NCBI GenBank assembly: GCA_900095095.1
Contig: FMBT01000336.1
Span: 141,001-205,000 of the forward strand
DNA from: Fragilariopsis cylindrus CCMP1102
Lineage: Eukaryota; Bacillariophyta; Bacillariophyceae; Bacillariales; Bacillariaceae
Length of the DNA: 64,000 bases
Direction of reading: 5' to 3'
This document shows positions 1 through 9,940 of the stretch, in pieces. Position numbers and translations under genes: made by a program. Position 1 is the stretch's first letter. Every line of letters begins with the position of its first letter. The notes under the pieces are model-generated. The model had not been told where the DNA came from, made no database searches, and was given only the letters and a program-made list of their open reading frames with translations.

Positions 1-167
1 ACTAACATACAATTATTATTGACACAAATCAATCACCTTTGGCGAAGCCATTCTACAACTACAATCAACACCCTTTACCAACCCAAATCAACCTAAATTT
101 GATCGAAAGATCGATTTACAAAAGATACCTTTTACAACATACTTTTTTTTAATATAGAAGTACAACC

Positions 168-2126
168 ATGGCAAACAACAACCAAGATATTGAGGATACC
201 AACAACAACAACAACAACAACGACAACGACGAAGATAGTCCAGTACAACAACAAAGCTTTCTCCGAACTGCTTTTAACACAATCTTAACACCGCTTCGAA
301 CTAGAACAAGAGCAGAAAGGCAGCTTCTAATCGGCAACCCACTACAACAACAAGATCAAGATCAAGATCAAGATCAACTCTTACCATCACCACAAGACCA
401 AATCCGCACCTTAGAACAAGACATCGGTTTGGTTACTTCGCTGTTCGGACGTACTGAAGACGAAGAAGAAGAAAAAGAAGAAGAAGAAAACGAAAAAGAA
501 AACGAAAAAGAAAAAGAAAAAGAAAACGAAAGTATGTCAGTCAAATATACAATTGGTGGAGTCTCGATCGAGTTCGATGATACTGAACCAGAACAGAACA
601 CCGATTACAACGTTGGTGTTGTAATTTCTAAGCAAAATCGTCCGGAACCTGGCTCTGATCATGAGCGCAAGCTGATTGAGAGCCTATGCAAGAATCAATA
701 CACCAACTACAAGAAACCCGAAACAAGCATGAAGAGCATTGAGCGTTTGCTTCAGAGTCGAAGTATCATGGATACGATTGAAGCCACGAGTACTGTACTC
801 ACCAAATATGACATGAAAGAACCCTTCACCAGCATTGTCTTCCCTGAAGATCCAACCCTCAAGCGCGTAGCTCTCAAGCTAAACTTTGATGGAAGTGATA
901 TCCAAACTGCCAATGTGCTTACCGACTTTCGCAAACTAACAACCAAACAAGTAGCTCTCAGCTGCGCATGGTGGAATCTCCATGGCCATTACAAAGACAA
1001 GGACAACAAGAAACATTCCTATGGAAAGGATATGAACTGGAGCTACCTTCACTTCAAGAATCATGTGGACGCCGTCCTATACGACGATACTGACAAAGAA
1101 CTTCACTCCTACGAAAAACGTGAACGGGGTGGTCCACTATTCTTCAAATTATTAACCAATTCAGTTCTGTCTGCTAACGAAGACAGTCTTGCTGCACTAG
1201 AATCTACAATCAGAGTCTACAACATTGCCTCGGATGGCAAAGATGATGTCCCTGAAGCAATTAAAGTCCTGAAGGCAGGCGCAAAAACCATTCAAGCAAT
1301 GCGAGAAGACGGTAGTGGTAAATACCCCCTACCAGACAAATTCGTCATTGACATGATCACTGTCTGTGCTACAACAAGTGTGGACGTGTTTAATAAGAAA
1401 ATGGAACAATACCAAGGCAGCCTCGAACTGGCTGAGCTTTGTGATGAAACAGACAAAATCAACACACCCCTTATTCTGAAGAAGGTCTTCAATACAGCAG
1501 TCAAATTCCACAAACAATTGTTTGATGCTGGTACCTGGGATGCAGCAGTACTCTCTAAAGCAAAATCTTCCTTCGCAGTCATTGGAAAGAACATTCGTTG
1601 CTGGAACTGTGACAAAGAAAACTGCACTATGAACAAGTGCAAATTACCAATTGACAAAGATAAGTGTGAACGTAACCGTCAAAAGTATCTTGAAGCTAAA
1701 CGATCTGCACGAATGCAACGAAACAATGATAGAAGTACAGGCAACGGAGGCGAAGGAGGTAAATTCCCTGAATGGCGTGCTCCTGAGCCCTCTGAAAACA
1801 ACAAACGTGTTATATATGGCATACCATACACTTGGAATGGACATTCCTCTTGGGTAAAAGATAGCACACCGGCATCCGGTCTTCCGGATACACCACCTGG
1901 AGCTTTAAATAATGCTGGTGGTGATGCCTCTATTCCTACCCAAGTTACTAATCCACCACCATCATCACCCGGAACTGGTGATGATGCTACTGCAATGACG
2001 CAAGAAACTGGTTTTACAACAGAAGAAAAGAATGAGTTGCGTCGCATGGAAGCAAACATTCAAAACATGGGCACTAATCTCTCAGGTTTTGGTGCCTTCC
2101 TCAGCAATTTGAACCACAAACACTGA
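168..2126 (+). CDS. gag: Copia Gag polyprotein
   Basis: A 652-residue capsid/nucleocapsid protein expected to assemble the cytoplasmic virus-like particle and bind element RNA. The N-terminus is very low complexity: poly-Asn, a Gln-Asp dipeptide run, then a long Glu/Lys/Asn tract (about residues 15-125). The central part (about 170-470) is the capsid-like globular region. A zinc knuckle lies at Cys478, Cys481, Cys486 and Cys491, spacing CX2CX4CX4C, followed by a basic stretch suited to RNA binding. The usual Copia knuckle is CX2CX4HX4C, so His is replaced by Cys here. The C-terminal 130 residues are Pro/Gly/Thr rich. The frame closes with UGA at 2124-2126, and the next 15 bases stay open in the same frame up to the pol ATG at 2142. 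Confidence 0.9.
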   Translation: MANNNQDIEDTNNNNNNNDNDEDSPVQQQSFLRTAFNTILTPLRTRTRAERQLLIGNPLQQQDQDQDQDQLLPSPQDQIRTLEQDIGLVTSLFGRTEDEEEEKEEEENEKENEKEKEKENESMSVKYTIGGVSIEFDDTEPEQNTDYNVGVVISKQNRPEPGSDHERKLIESLCKNQYTNYKKPETSMKSIERLLQSRSIMDTIEATSTVLTKYDMKEPFTSIVFPEDPTLKRVALKLNFDGSDIQTANVLTDFRKLTTKQVALSCAWWNLHGHYKDKDNKKHSYGKDMNWSYLHFKNHVDAVLYDDTDKELHSYEKRERGGPLFFKLLTNSVLSANEDSLAALESTIRVYNIASDGKDDVPEAIKVLKAGAKTIQAMREDGSGKYPLPDKFVIDMITVCATTSVDVFNKKMEQYQGSLELAELCDETDKINTPLILKKVFNTAVKFHKQLFDAGTWDAAVLSKAKSSFAVIGKNIRCWNCDKENCTMNKCKLPIDKDKCERNRQKYLEAKRSARMQRNNDRSTGNGGEGGKFPEWRAPEPSENNKRVIYGIPYTWNGHSSWVKDSTPASGLPDTPPGALNNAGGDASIPTQVTNPPPSSPGTGDDATAMTQETGFTTEEKNELRRMEANIQNMGTNLSGFGAFLSNLNHKH

Positions 2127-2141
2127 CATGAAGATAGCCTA

Positions 2142-5100
2142 ATGACATGCATTGAAGACGGATACAGAGATTTCCTCTCGCCACTCGTCATGTGTGCATT
2201 CTGGCTATGGAGCTGCTTTAGAACATTTGCAGTCTCGCTATGGAACCACTACACAACACCCGACTGGAGTGAAGAGTGTATAATGACATGCATTGAGGAC
2301 GGATACGAAGACTTCCTCTCACTGCTCCTCATTGATGCATTTTGGCTTTGGAACTGTTTCGACTTTCTATTTTGGATGACGACTCGTACCGTCATCGACT
2401 GTATATGTGAAACAACAGCGGAAATCTTATTTTGGTTTATAGAGAAAATTATTGAACCAAATATCACTGTAGATACAGTCTTTCTGTTTCTATTTTGGCT
2501 AATATCACCACCATTACTACTGATGAACTTATTATCAACAATACTACCTTCATTCCACTACCATCATACCAAGTACAAATCATCTCTGTTCCGAGTTCAC
2601 CAGTGTTCATCTGGTCGTCATGGCAAGAGAGGACGTCACGTTAATCGCAATCATGTGTGGTGGCAAAACCAACCACTCCATTCCTCAAACACCACATCCA
2701 TCTATGCACCAAGCAGGCAGTCTCGCATTAAGCAAGCACGCCTCCGACAACAACGCAAGCAACTACTTATCAACATTGAACTAACTGACTACTTTGACGC
2801 AATCACCATGCCTCCTAACATGTGCACATACCACGATGAAGTCTACTACGACGTACAAAACCAATCACCCTCATGGATTCCTCCAGACCCACCTCATATA
2901 TCTCCAACTTCAACCGCTGCTATCACATCACTCGTAGACTCTATCGACGTATTATCATACTATCACGCTCTAAAGTACTTACAACTACCACCTTTCTCCA
3001 ATTCAAGATACACTCTACTCGATCCTTCTACTCACCTCTATTCAAGCATACTATTTCAGGCAAAACAGCTGAAATCTCACGTATTTCATTACGATACAAC
3101 TCTCGACAACTGTACTGATCTCACCTCTGCTATTTACGTCTCATCTCGTGATGATGAGCCTCCAGTAGTCATCGATACTGGAGCTAGCGGATCAATTACA
3201 CCACTTGGTTCCGACTTTGAAGATGGAATTATTAATCAAGCAGACCTCAAGGAACTTAAACAAGTTAACGGCTCGACTCAAGTCTGTGGTCAAGGCATAG
3301 TAAACTGGGATATTGAAGACGTCGATGGGACTCAACGAATGCTTCGAACTGAAGCTTACTTCGTCCCTGACGCTGGTATTCGATTATTCTCTCCACAAGT
3401 TTACATTGGCAACAATAAAACAGCAAGACTACTTATTGATCATAACGGAATCCTTTTCACACTGAAGTGTGGTACTGTCCTTCGCTTTCCCTTTAACAAA
3501 TCAAACAACCTACCATTCATGTTAACCAAGAGCTCACTTCAATCTCGAAGAAAGTCTCATCTACTATCCTACGTCCACACACTTTCGAGTAAAAGTGTCT
3601 TTAACAGCAACAGCCTTATCGACCGAAGCGTTTTCAATCGCGATAACTTCAATCTTAATCCATCACAACTAGAATTATTAAAATGGCACTGTCGATGGTG
3701 TCACTGTGACCTTAATCGAGTAAGGATGATACTTAGCAAACCCCAACAACCAAAAGGTTCCCAAGTTCGCGGTGAATTCATTCCACAAATGGTAGTACCA
3801 AAAGAAACCGGTACGACAACTTGCTCTGTATGCATCTGTACAGCATGTCAGTATGCTAAACAAAAACGAAAAACACCTGACTCATCGACTGAAATCAAGA
3901 ATATAGCTCTAGAGGGAGCACTTACTGCAGGAGATCTGTACCCAGGCAACAAAGTATCGTGTGATCAGTACATGTCACCGTCAAAAGGAAGATTACAACA
4001 CACAAAAGGACTTGAATCGTCATCCAAGCAGTATGTCGGTGGCACCATCTTCATCGATCATGCTACAAACTATGTCTTCAATAATCATCAAATTAACCTA
4101 ACCGCTGTATCAACCATCGAAAGCAAGCACCTATGTGAAAACAAGTTCGATGAATTTGGTATTCAGATCAATCAATTTCATGCAGACAATCACCCATTTC
4201 GATCAAAAGCATGGACTGCTGACTGTGCAGTACAGCAACAACTTCCAACATCACACTCAGGCGTAGGCGCACATCATCAAGTGCTAGCAGAGAGACAAAT
4301 TCAAACTACCTTCAACTGGAGTAGAGCAAACCTGCTTCACTTTGTACTTCACTGGCCTCAAATGGCGAAGAACTGTGAAAATCTCTGGCCATATGCTGTA
4401 GACTACGCTGTTTACATGCACAACCATCTACCGATTCGCGATATGCGACTGTCACCAATAGAAAAACTTACAGGTACTATGTTTAGTAACTTTAATCATC
4501 TTACACGATCTCATGTCTTTGGATGTCCAGTGTATGTCCTTGATCCTCGACTACAAGATTCAAAGAAAATACCGAAATGGAAGATGAGAAGCCGTCGTGG
4601 AATCTATCTTGGCGTTAGCAAGCACCATTCATCAACTGTTCACCTTGTTTTAAATCCAGAAACTGGCGCAATCAGTCCCCAATATCACTGTATCTTTGAT
4701 GATACATTCAGTACAGTATGGTCTGATGGAATATTCGACTACAACGTATGGGAGTGTCTAGTACGTACTGTCGATCGTCATCACTCTATTGAACCTAACG
4801 AAAATGGGCAAGTCACACTACCTCCTGACTTCATTCCCTTCTCTAACGATATCAATGACAATACAATTCATCATGAAAATCAACATCATTCTCACGCACC
4901 CTCATTACCAACTGGCAGTAACACGCCAAATGATACACCAACAGAAACTGTAATAGAATCTCAATCAACAAACGTACCACCTCTTCTTGATCGAACAATA
5001 TTTAATCCATCATCACCCACTTCATTACCTCAAGCTACCCCTGACCCATCACCGGGACCTCGTCGTTCCACAAGGTCGAACTTTGGACAAGCTCCCGAGA

Positions 5101-7052
5101 AATTGGATCCATCAAATCATCACATTACTAACTATTCCTCAAATACTACACCCTCAGAACACTATTGTAATGCATTAAACATCAAACTTCCAAGTAAAAG
5201 TCGAGGACGTACAACCAGCCAAGGAGGCCCATCCAAAACCACCTATACAAGTGAAAGACAAAACCTTCCTAAAGTTCAACGACATCAACTCAACTCCTAC
5301 TACCTGACCTGTATTGATTGGTCTAAATTTATTAACGTCTTATCAACTACAACAACAACCTTAGATGCATTCAATTGTGAATTGCAAAAGAATATAGTCT
5401 ATGAAAAGGGCATAAAATTATTAGAATACTTCAATCCAGCACTATTAATTGCTGTTGTAAACAAAGAAGATAATCCAACGTTAAAAGAAGCAATGAACGG
5501 GCCTGACGCTTCAGGTTTCATGAAAGCAATGGAAATAGAAATCGATACATTAATGAAAATGCAAGCATTTATTGTTGTTAATAAACAATCATGGATGAAC
5601 GTTGTCTCCTCAGTCTGGGCGTTTCGTCGTAAACGTTTTCCAGATGGTGCCATTAGAAAGCTAAAAGCACGTATATGTGCTCGAGGCTTCGAACAAATTG
5701 AAGGAGTTGACTACTTTGAAACCTTTGCACCTGTTGTACAATGGATGACTGTCCGTGTAGTACTCATTATGACTATACTTTTACATTTAGAAAACAAACA
5801 AATTGATTATACTGCTGCATTCTTGCAAGCACCAATTGATCATGATGTCTACGTTGAAATGCCAAAGCTATTTGCTGTAAAAGGCAAGGTTTGGAAATTA
5901 AAAAGAGCTATATACGGACTGAAAGATGCCCCTCGAGCATACTTCATACACACCAAGAATAAATTAGAAGAACTTGGCTTCAGACAATCAGATGCTGATC
6001 CTTGTTTATTCATTTCACCAACAGTAATCTGTCTAATCTATGTTGACGATGCTCTGTTTGTTTACAAGTCACCAGAAGAAGTTAACATCTTAACAAAAAG
6101 AATGAAAGAAATAGGAATGCTATTTGAAGAAGAATCAGACGTTGCTGGTTATTTAGGTGTTCTACTCGATCGAGATCCAGATAATGACACAATTACACTT
6201 AGGCAGAGTGGCCTAGCACAACGAATTGTTGAAGCCTTACATCTCGATGACGATACACCACCAACCAAAACACCAGCAGACGCATTCTTACCTCTTGATG
6301 CAGATGGCGAACCAGCACACGAATTATACAACTACGCATCTGTAAACGGTATGCTACAATATTTACAAGGACATTCTCGACCAGATATATCCTTTGCAAC
6401 CTCACAAACATCACGCTATACATTCAATCCGAAGAGATCTCACGAACTAGCATTAGAACGAATCGGACGCTATCTGAAAGGAACCATTGATGGTGGACTG
6501 ATTCTCAAACCAAATTTAAAAGAAACAACATTCAAAATTGATGTATATGTTGATGCTGCATTTGCAAGCGGATGGGGTACGGAACAAGGTACCAATCCGG
6601 ATGCAGTAAAGTCAAGAACAGGCTATATCATTGAAGTAATGGGCTGTGCCGTAGTATGGTGTTCCAAACTACAGCCATGTATTGCAACTTCGACTATGGA
6701 ATCTGAATATACTGCTCTATCAATGTCATTGAGAGCTGCTATACCACTAATTGAAGTAACCAAAGCAATCAATAAAGGACTTAACTTTACAACAACCAAA
6801 TTACTAACATTCAAAGCAACTGTCCATGAAGATAATATGGGAGCACTTAAATTAGCTAAGCTTGAACCAGGACGGAATACGCCTCGATCCAAATTTTATG
6901 CTTTAAAATTACACTGGTTTCGATCATGGCTAGTACCAAAAGAAATTGAAATCATTCACTGTCCTACTAAAGACCAAAAAGCAGACTATCTTACTAAACC
7001 ATTAGGTCCAATGATGTTTGCTGACTGTCGTCTTCTATCCATGGGTTGGTAA
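2142..7052 (+). CDS. pol: Copia Pol polyprotein (PR-IN-RT-RNaseH) with hydrophobic N-terminal extension
   Basis: A 1636-residue polyprotein that copies and integrates the element. Residues 1-140 are hydrophobic, with about four candidate membrane segments and a 47-codon internal duplication of the MTCIEDGY segment at 2142 and 2283. The protease has the DTGAS active site at Asp345. An HHCC-like zinc region ends with the CTACQYAK segment. Integrase catalytic residues fit Asp608, Asp682 and Glu717. Reverse transcriptase carries the YVDD box starting at Tyr1300. RNase H follows, with YVDAAF, the Glu in MESEYTAL and HEDN. All catalytic residues expected for activity are visible and no stop or frameshift interrupts the frame. 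The start is uncertain: the frame is continuous with gag apart from one UGA, so pol may be made by readthrough rather than from its own ATG. Confidence 0.93.
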   Translation: MTCIEDGYRDFLSPLVMCAFWLWSCFRTFAVSLWNHYTTPDWSEECIMTCIEDGYEDFLSLLLIDAFWLWNCFDFLFWMTTRTVIDCICETTAEILFWFIEKIIEPNITVDTVFLFLFWLISPPLLLMNLLSTILPSFHYHHTKYKSSLFRVHQCSSGRHGKRGRHVNRNHVWWQNQPLHSSNTTSIYAPSRQSRIKQARLRQQRKQLLINIELTDYFDAITMPPNMCTYHDEVYYDVQNQSPSWIPPDPPHISPTSTAAITSLVDSIDVLSYYHALKYLQLPPFSNSRYTLLDPSTHLYSSILFQAKQLKSHVFHYDTTLDNCTDLTSAIYVSSRDDEPPVVIDTGASGSITPLGSDFEDGIINQADLKELKQVNGSTQVCGQGIVNWDIEDVDGTQRMLRTEAYFVPDAGIRLFSPQVYIGNNKTARLLIDHNGILFTLKCGTVLRFPFNKSNNLPFMLTKSSLQSRRKSHLLSYVHTLSSKSVFNSNSLIDRSVFNRDNFNLNPSQLELLKWHCRWCHCDLNRVRMILSKPQQPKGSQVRGEFIPQMVVPKETGTTTCSVCICTACQYAKQKRKTPDSSTEIKNIALEGALTAGDLYPGNKVSCDQYMSPSKGRLQHTKGLESSSKQYVGGTIFIDHATNYVFNNHQINLTAVSTIESKHLCENKFDEFGIQINQFHADNHPFRSKAWTADCAVQQQLPTSHSGVGAHHQVLAERQIQTTFNWSRANLLHFVLHWPQMAKNCENLWPYAVDYAVYMHNHLPIRDMRLSPIEKLTGTMFSNFNHLTRSHVFGCPVYVLDPRLQDSKKIPKWKMRSRRGIYLGVSKHHSSTVHLVLNPETGAISPQYHCIFDDTFSTVWSDGIFDYNVWECLVRTVDRHHSIEPNENGQVTLPPDFIPFSNDINDNTIHHENQHHSHAPSLPTGSNTPNDTPTETVIESQSTNVPPLLDRTIFNPSSPTSLPQATPDPSPGPRRSTRSNFGQAPEKLDPSNHHITNYSSNTTPSEHYCNALNIKLPSKSRGRTTSQGGPSKTTYTSERQNLPKVQRHQLNSYYLTCIDWSKFINVLSTTTTTLDAFNCELQKNIVYEKGIKLLEYFNPALLIAVVNKEDNPTLKEAMNGPDASGFMKAMEIEIDTLMKMQAFIVVNKQSWMNVVSSVWAFRRKRFPDGAIRKLKARICARGFEQIEGVDYFETFAPVVQWMTVRVVLIMTILLHLENKQIDYTAAFLQAPIDHDVYVEMPKLFAVKGKVWKLKRAIYGLKDAPRAYFIHTKNKLEELGFRQSDADPCLFISPTVICLIYVDDALFVYKSPEEVNILTKRMKEIGMLFEEESDVAGYLGVLLDRDPDNDTITLRQSGLAQRIVEALHLDDDTPPTKTPADAFLPLDADGEPAHELYNYASVNGMLQYLQGHSRPDISFATSQTSRYTFNPKRSHELALERIGRYLKGTIDGGLILKPNLKETTFKIDVYVDAAFASGWGTEQGTNPDAVKSRTGYIIEVMGCAVVWCSKLQPCIATSTMESEYTALSMSLRAAIPLIEVTKAINKGLNFTTTKLLTFKATVHEDNMGALKLAKLEPGRNTPRSKFYALKLHWFRSWLVPKEIEIIHCPTKDQKADYLTKPLGPMMFADCRLLSMGW

Positions 7053-7120
7053 CTACTCATTAACTTACTTTCCAGAGGGAGTTTTTAATAAAACTCCAAG
7101 TTCTATCGAACTAAAGGGAG

Positions 7121-7315
7121 TGTCACGAGAATTCAGATTACGCTATGCGTGATGCACTTTCGTAGCACGCGCTCCTTGTTACATACATTTACTTATATAT
7201 ATTTAGCTCATAAAATATCATAACGCATAACTTAAAACAACTTCTCTCTACTTTCTAGTAAGAATAACTTCGTACGTTGTGCTCTTCCTCAGACCTTTGT
7301 TTCCGTCTCAACACA
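7121..7315 (+). repeat. 3' LTR of the Copia element
   Basis: It starts with TG right after the polypurine tract and contains a TATA-like stretch near 7193-7201. The 3' end is not fixed by the sequence; a CA near 7315 (in CTCAACACA) is plausible. Without the 5' copy the length is a guess. Confidence 0.55.
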
Positions 7316-7778
7316 ACAGCGCATCAGCAATAAAAAATAAAAATATTTTTGGGTAAGAACATTCCAATACACACTGACGACGTGCAAGGCGGGGTGAGTG
7401 AGTCTCTTATTCGGGACTGATTTAGTCGTGAGTGTTGAGTGTGGTCCAGATGACGCTAGTATTTTCCTCCGGAACGACCATTGATTCGCACGCGCTATCG
7501 ACACGAGCTACAGTAAAGCACGCTAAAATCTCAACAACAACAACAACAACAACCAAAAAGGAAGGAAAGCAAGGATTACAGTAATAATAAAACTAAAGAA
7601 CAACGAGTTCAGGAAATGTTTTACGGAATTGCGTTGAAAGAGGGAAAATTGGTGAGAAACTTTCTGCATTTGAAACAAGAACTTACAAAGAGAGAGGCAT
7701 ACCCTACCGATTCATTCGTTTTTTCGAAAAATTAGATATTGATCAAGGCTTGTTACGCTAACGCAGTGATCATCGATA
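7316..7778. other. Intergenic region upstream of the MYND gene
   Basis: No gene seen. It holds an ACA/CAA microsatellite near 7531-7552 and the presumed promoter and leader of the MYND gene. No clear TATA box is evident. Confidence 0.5.
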
Positions 7779-8651
7779 ATGATGAATGGAAATAATAATA
7801 ATAATAATAATAATTCAACGACTACTACTAATACTAATACTATTGGTGTAGAAGATATCGAAAAGATATATCATGGAGGTCTAGGAGGTCAGCAGAGCAT
7901 ATACGAATGTTTTAATAAAAATTGCGATAAGAAACAAACGAAGAAAGGAATGAAATTTAAACATTGTTCCAGGTGTCAAGGTGTTATGTATTGTTCCAAG
8001 GAATGTCAAAAGGAAGATTGGCGCGCCAAGCATAAACTCGAATGCATTCCGACAATAGGACTAAAAGCAGTGGAACCACCAGAAGGGACACCGGAACAGC
8101 GTGTTGGTCAATTCCGTGAACAATACGAACCAATGCTTGCCCAAATCATAATACATATGTTAATGGATGGAACCAATATTCATAATGATTTGTTATGTGA
8201 AACGCATGTTTGTATGATTACTTTAGAAGATTTGCCACCATCGAATTTGTTAGGTAAAAGTCCGAGATTAATGACCAAAGATATACGACCCATCCCAATC
8301 CAGGATCTACCAGAAGAAATGCAAACGACATGTAAACAAATGATGAATAATCGTCCGCCAAATGCAACCAATATCGAAGATCTTGTTGCTTATTGTGTCA
8401 TGGTATATGTGTGTTCCGAAACAGGATCGATTTTAACAACATGGATTAATTCGTTTGGTTACGACTTCAGTGACAACCTGCAAATGATAGAATTTGAAAA
8501 AATTAAAGATTATTGGAAAAATAAACCTAAATGGGAACAACGAAGAATGTTACGCAACACCATTATCAATCCTATGTCCAATACAATCAACGAAATGGCC
8601 ATGGGAAATGCGAAAGAGTTAAAATCTGCTTCGGGAGCGAAAAAGAAGTAG
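7779..8651 (+). CDS. MYND-type zinc-finger protein
   Basis: A 290-residue protein. After an Asn/Thr-rich N-terminus (residues 1-22) there is a MYND zinc finger at about residues 44-88. It starts with the CFNKNC pair, continues with HCSRC, MYCSKECQ and DWRAKH, and ends with a final His/Cys pair, matching the Cys/His pattern of MYND domains. MYND fingers usually bind proline-rich partner peptides. The remaining 200 residues have no domain I recognise (no SET motifs visible) and end in a Lys-rich tail. The start is the first ATG of a tandem ATG pair; the second is equally possible. Function beyond protein binding is unknown. Confidence 0.8.
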   Translation: MMNGNNNNNNNNSTTTTNTNTIGVEDIEKIYHGGLGGQQSIYECFNKNCDKKQTKKGMKFKHCSRCQGVMYCSKECQKEDWRAKHKLECIPTIGLKAVEPPEGTPEQRVGQFREQYEPMLAQIIIHMLMDGTNIHNDLLCETHVCMITLEDLPPSNLLGKSPRLMTKDIRPIPIQDLPEEMQTTCKQMMNNRPPNATNIEDLVAYCVMVYVCSETGSILTTWINSFGYDFSDNLQMIEFEKIKDYWKNKPKWEQRRMLRNTIINPMSNTINEMAMGNAKELKSASGAKKK

Positions 8652-8968
8652 TACAGTAATAAACAAACAGACAAATACATAGAAAGGTAAAAATGATAAT
8701 AGGAAAACAGTAGAAACAAATGAAAAATTGATATACTATAATTACAAATCCATACAGTTATATCCGTAGGACCTACACACGCACACACAAAGGAAACATA
8801 AGCAGATAAGTACAGCAGAAAGTATGAAGAAAAAGATGCATTCGTCAATCCTTTTTTCTTGGTTGTCAGTTTTCTTTTAAGTACTGTACATCATTGTCAC
8901 TACGATGTTTGTTTTTGATATTGGTTTTGTCATCAATCTCAGTTATTTATACTATAGTACTTCTTCAC

Positions 8969-9148
8969 TTAGTTTTTTGTCATCATCTCCGTCGCGTCGT
9001 TGAACACGACACACGTTCTTTTTGGTCCACCATATCCTTCTACAGTTGGATGTAAATGTAAGACATGGTTGCATTTGATATTAAATGGTGGTTTTTCCAC
9101 GTCCAGTGAACGGTAACCACCAGCAATAGGAATATCTTCGTTTGGACT
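8969..9148 (-). pseudogene. Possible 3' terminal exon or gene relic
   Basis: Read on the minus strand from about 9148 to the TAA at 8969-8971, an open frame of about 60 codons has protein-like composition (segments IAGGYRSLD and NHVLHLHPTVEGYGG). Low-complexity runs and AT-driven codons, common in nearby noncoding frames, are absent. An AG that could be a splice acceptor lies just upstream (9150-9149, in TTTAAG). No start codon or upstream exon could be found between here and 9940. It could be the last exon of an unrecognised gene or a remnant. I do not recognise the family. Confidence 0.35.
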
Positions 9149-9940
9149 TAAATGATTGCTATGAACAAAAACAATTTGATTTTTTACTGTATGGGGAAAA
9201 GGAGAACTCCCTTAAGCATCAATTTCTATTTTCGCACATTTTCTCGACAATCCCCATTCCTTCACATTTGTCTTCAAGGACCCTAAAGACCTCACTATAC
9301 ATTGCTTTGATCTCATGTGAGTCCGTTTACTATCATTTGTACAGGTATTATTTAAATTATATCTTACTATTTGTATGCTTTTGCTTTTTAGTTTAGATAA
9401 AGTAGCGGATCTTTGTATACTGTCATATATATCATCTACTATAAAGTGATATAATGATTTGACTATTATCTATCATTATTACAAGGTAAAAACAGGAATC
9501 ACTATCTAACAAGTTCATTTTACTAAGTTGTTATTAGTAAAATAATATTACACATTATTATTGGGTCGAATTATTATTCGATCGTGAAGAAAAGATAGAT
9601 ACTAATATTAGACACATATGAGACAGGGTGGATTACAGTGGATTGGATTGGTGCGGTGCGGTATGGCGTGATATGAAGTGTTGTGGGATTGATATGGTTT
9701 GGTGTAGTGTGGCGTGTGATGTAACACAGCATGGTACGTTGTGTTGATTAGGTTTTGATCAGGCAAAAGTTACTGCAATCTGACCATTTTTGGTCTGCAA
9801 CATTTTTGTCTGCATAATTCCAGTATTTATGTGATGATAATATTCATATAGTATTGATAGTTCATTCCATTGTGATGCTGATTGGTCATTGATTGATTGA
9901 TTGAATTGATTGATTGATTGAATTGGAACGCGAAAAGTAT
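9149..9940. other. Intergenic, low complexity
   Basis: AT-rich DNA with a GTG/GGT-rich degenerate stretch (about 9620-9730) and an ATTG tetranucleotide microsatellite at about 9885-9925. No gene is supported. Confidence 0.5.

Larger units (their letters stand above)
1..7315 (+). mobile_element. Ty1/Copia LTR retrotransposon (CoDi-like), 5' LTR outside window
   Basis: Two long intact reading frames encode gag and pol in the order protease, integrase, reverse transcriptase, RNase H, which defines Copia (Gypsy elements place integrase last). A purine-rich tract (AAAGGGAG, 7113-7120) directly precedes TGTCACGAG at 7121, the expected polypurine tract and 3' LTR start. Bases 1-167 are the untranslated leader; I could not recognise a primer binding site, and the 5' LTR must lie upstream of base 1. 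Intact frames suggest a young, possibly active copy. The right end near 7315 is an estimate, since without the 5' LTR the target duplication cannot be seen. Confidence 0.9.

Noticed and set aside
374-601. Minus-strand frame rich in Phe/Ser opposite gag
   Set aside because: It is the complement of the GAA/AAC repeat in gag; composition comes entirely from the repeat.
9142-9396. 84-codon plus-strand frame
   Set aside because: AT-rich, hydrophobic and Tyr/Leu/Phe-biased as expected of noncoding AT-rich DNA; no start context or motif.
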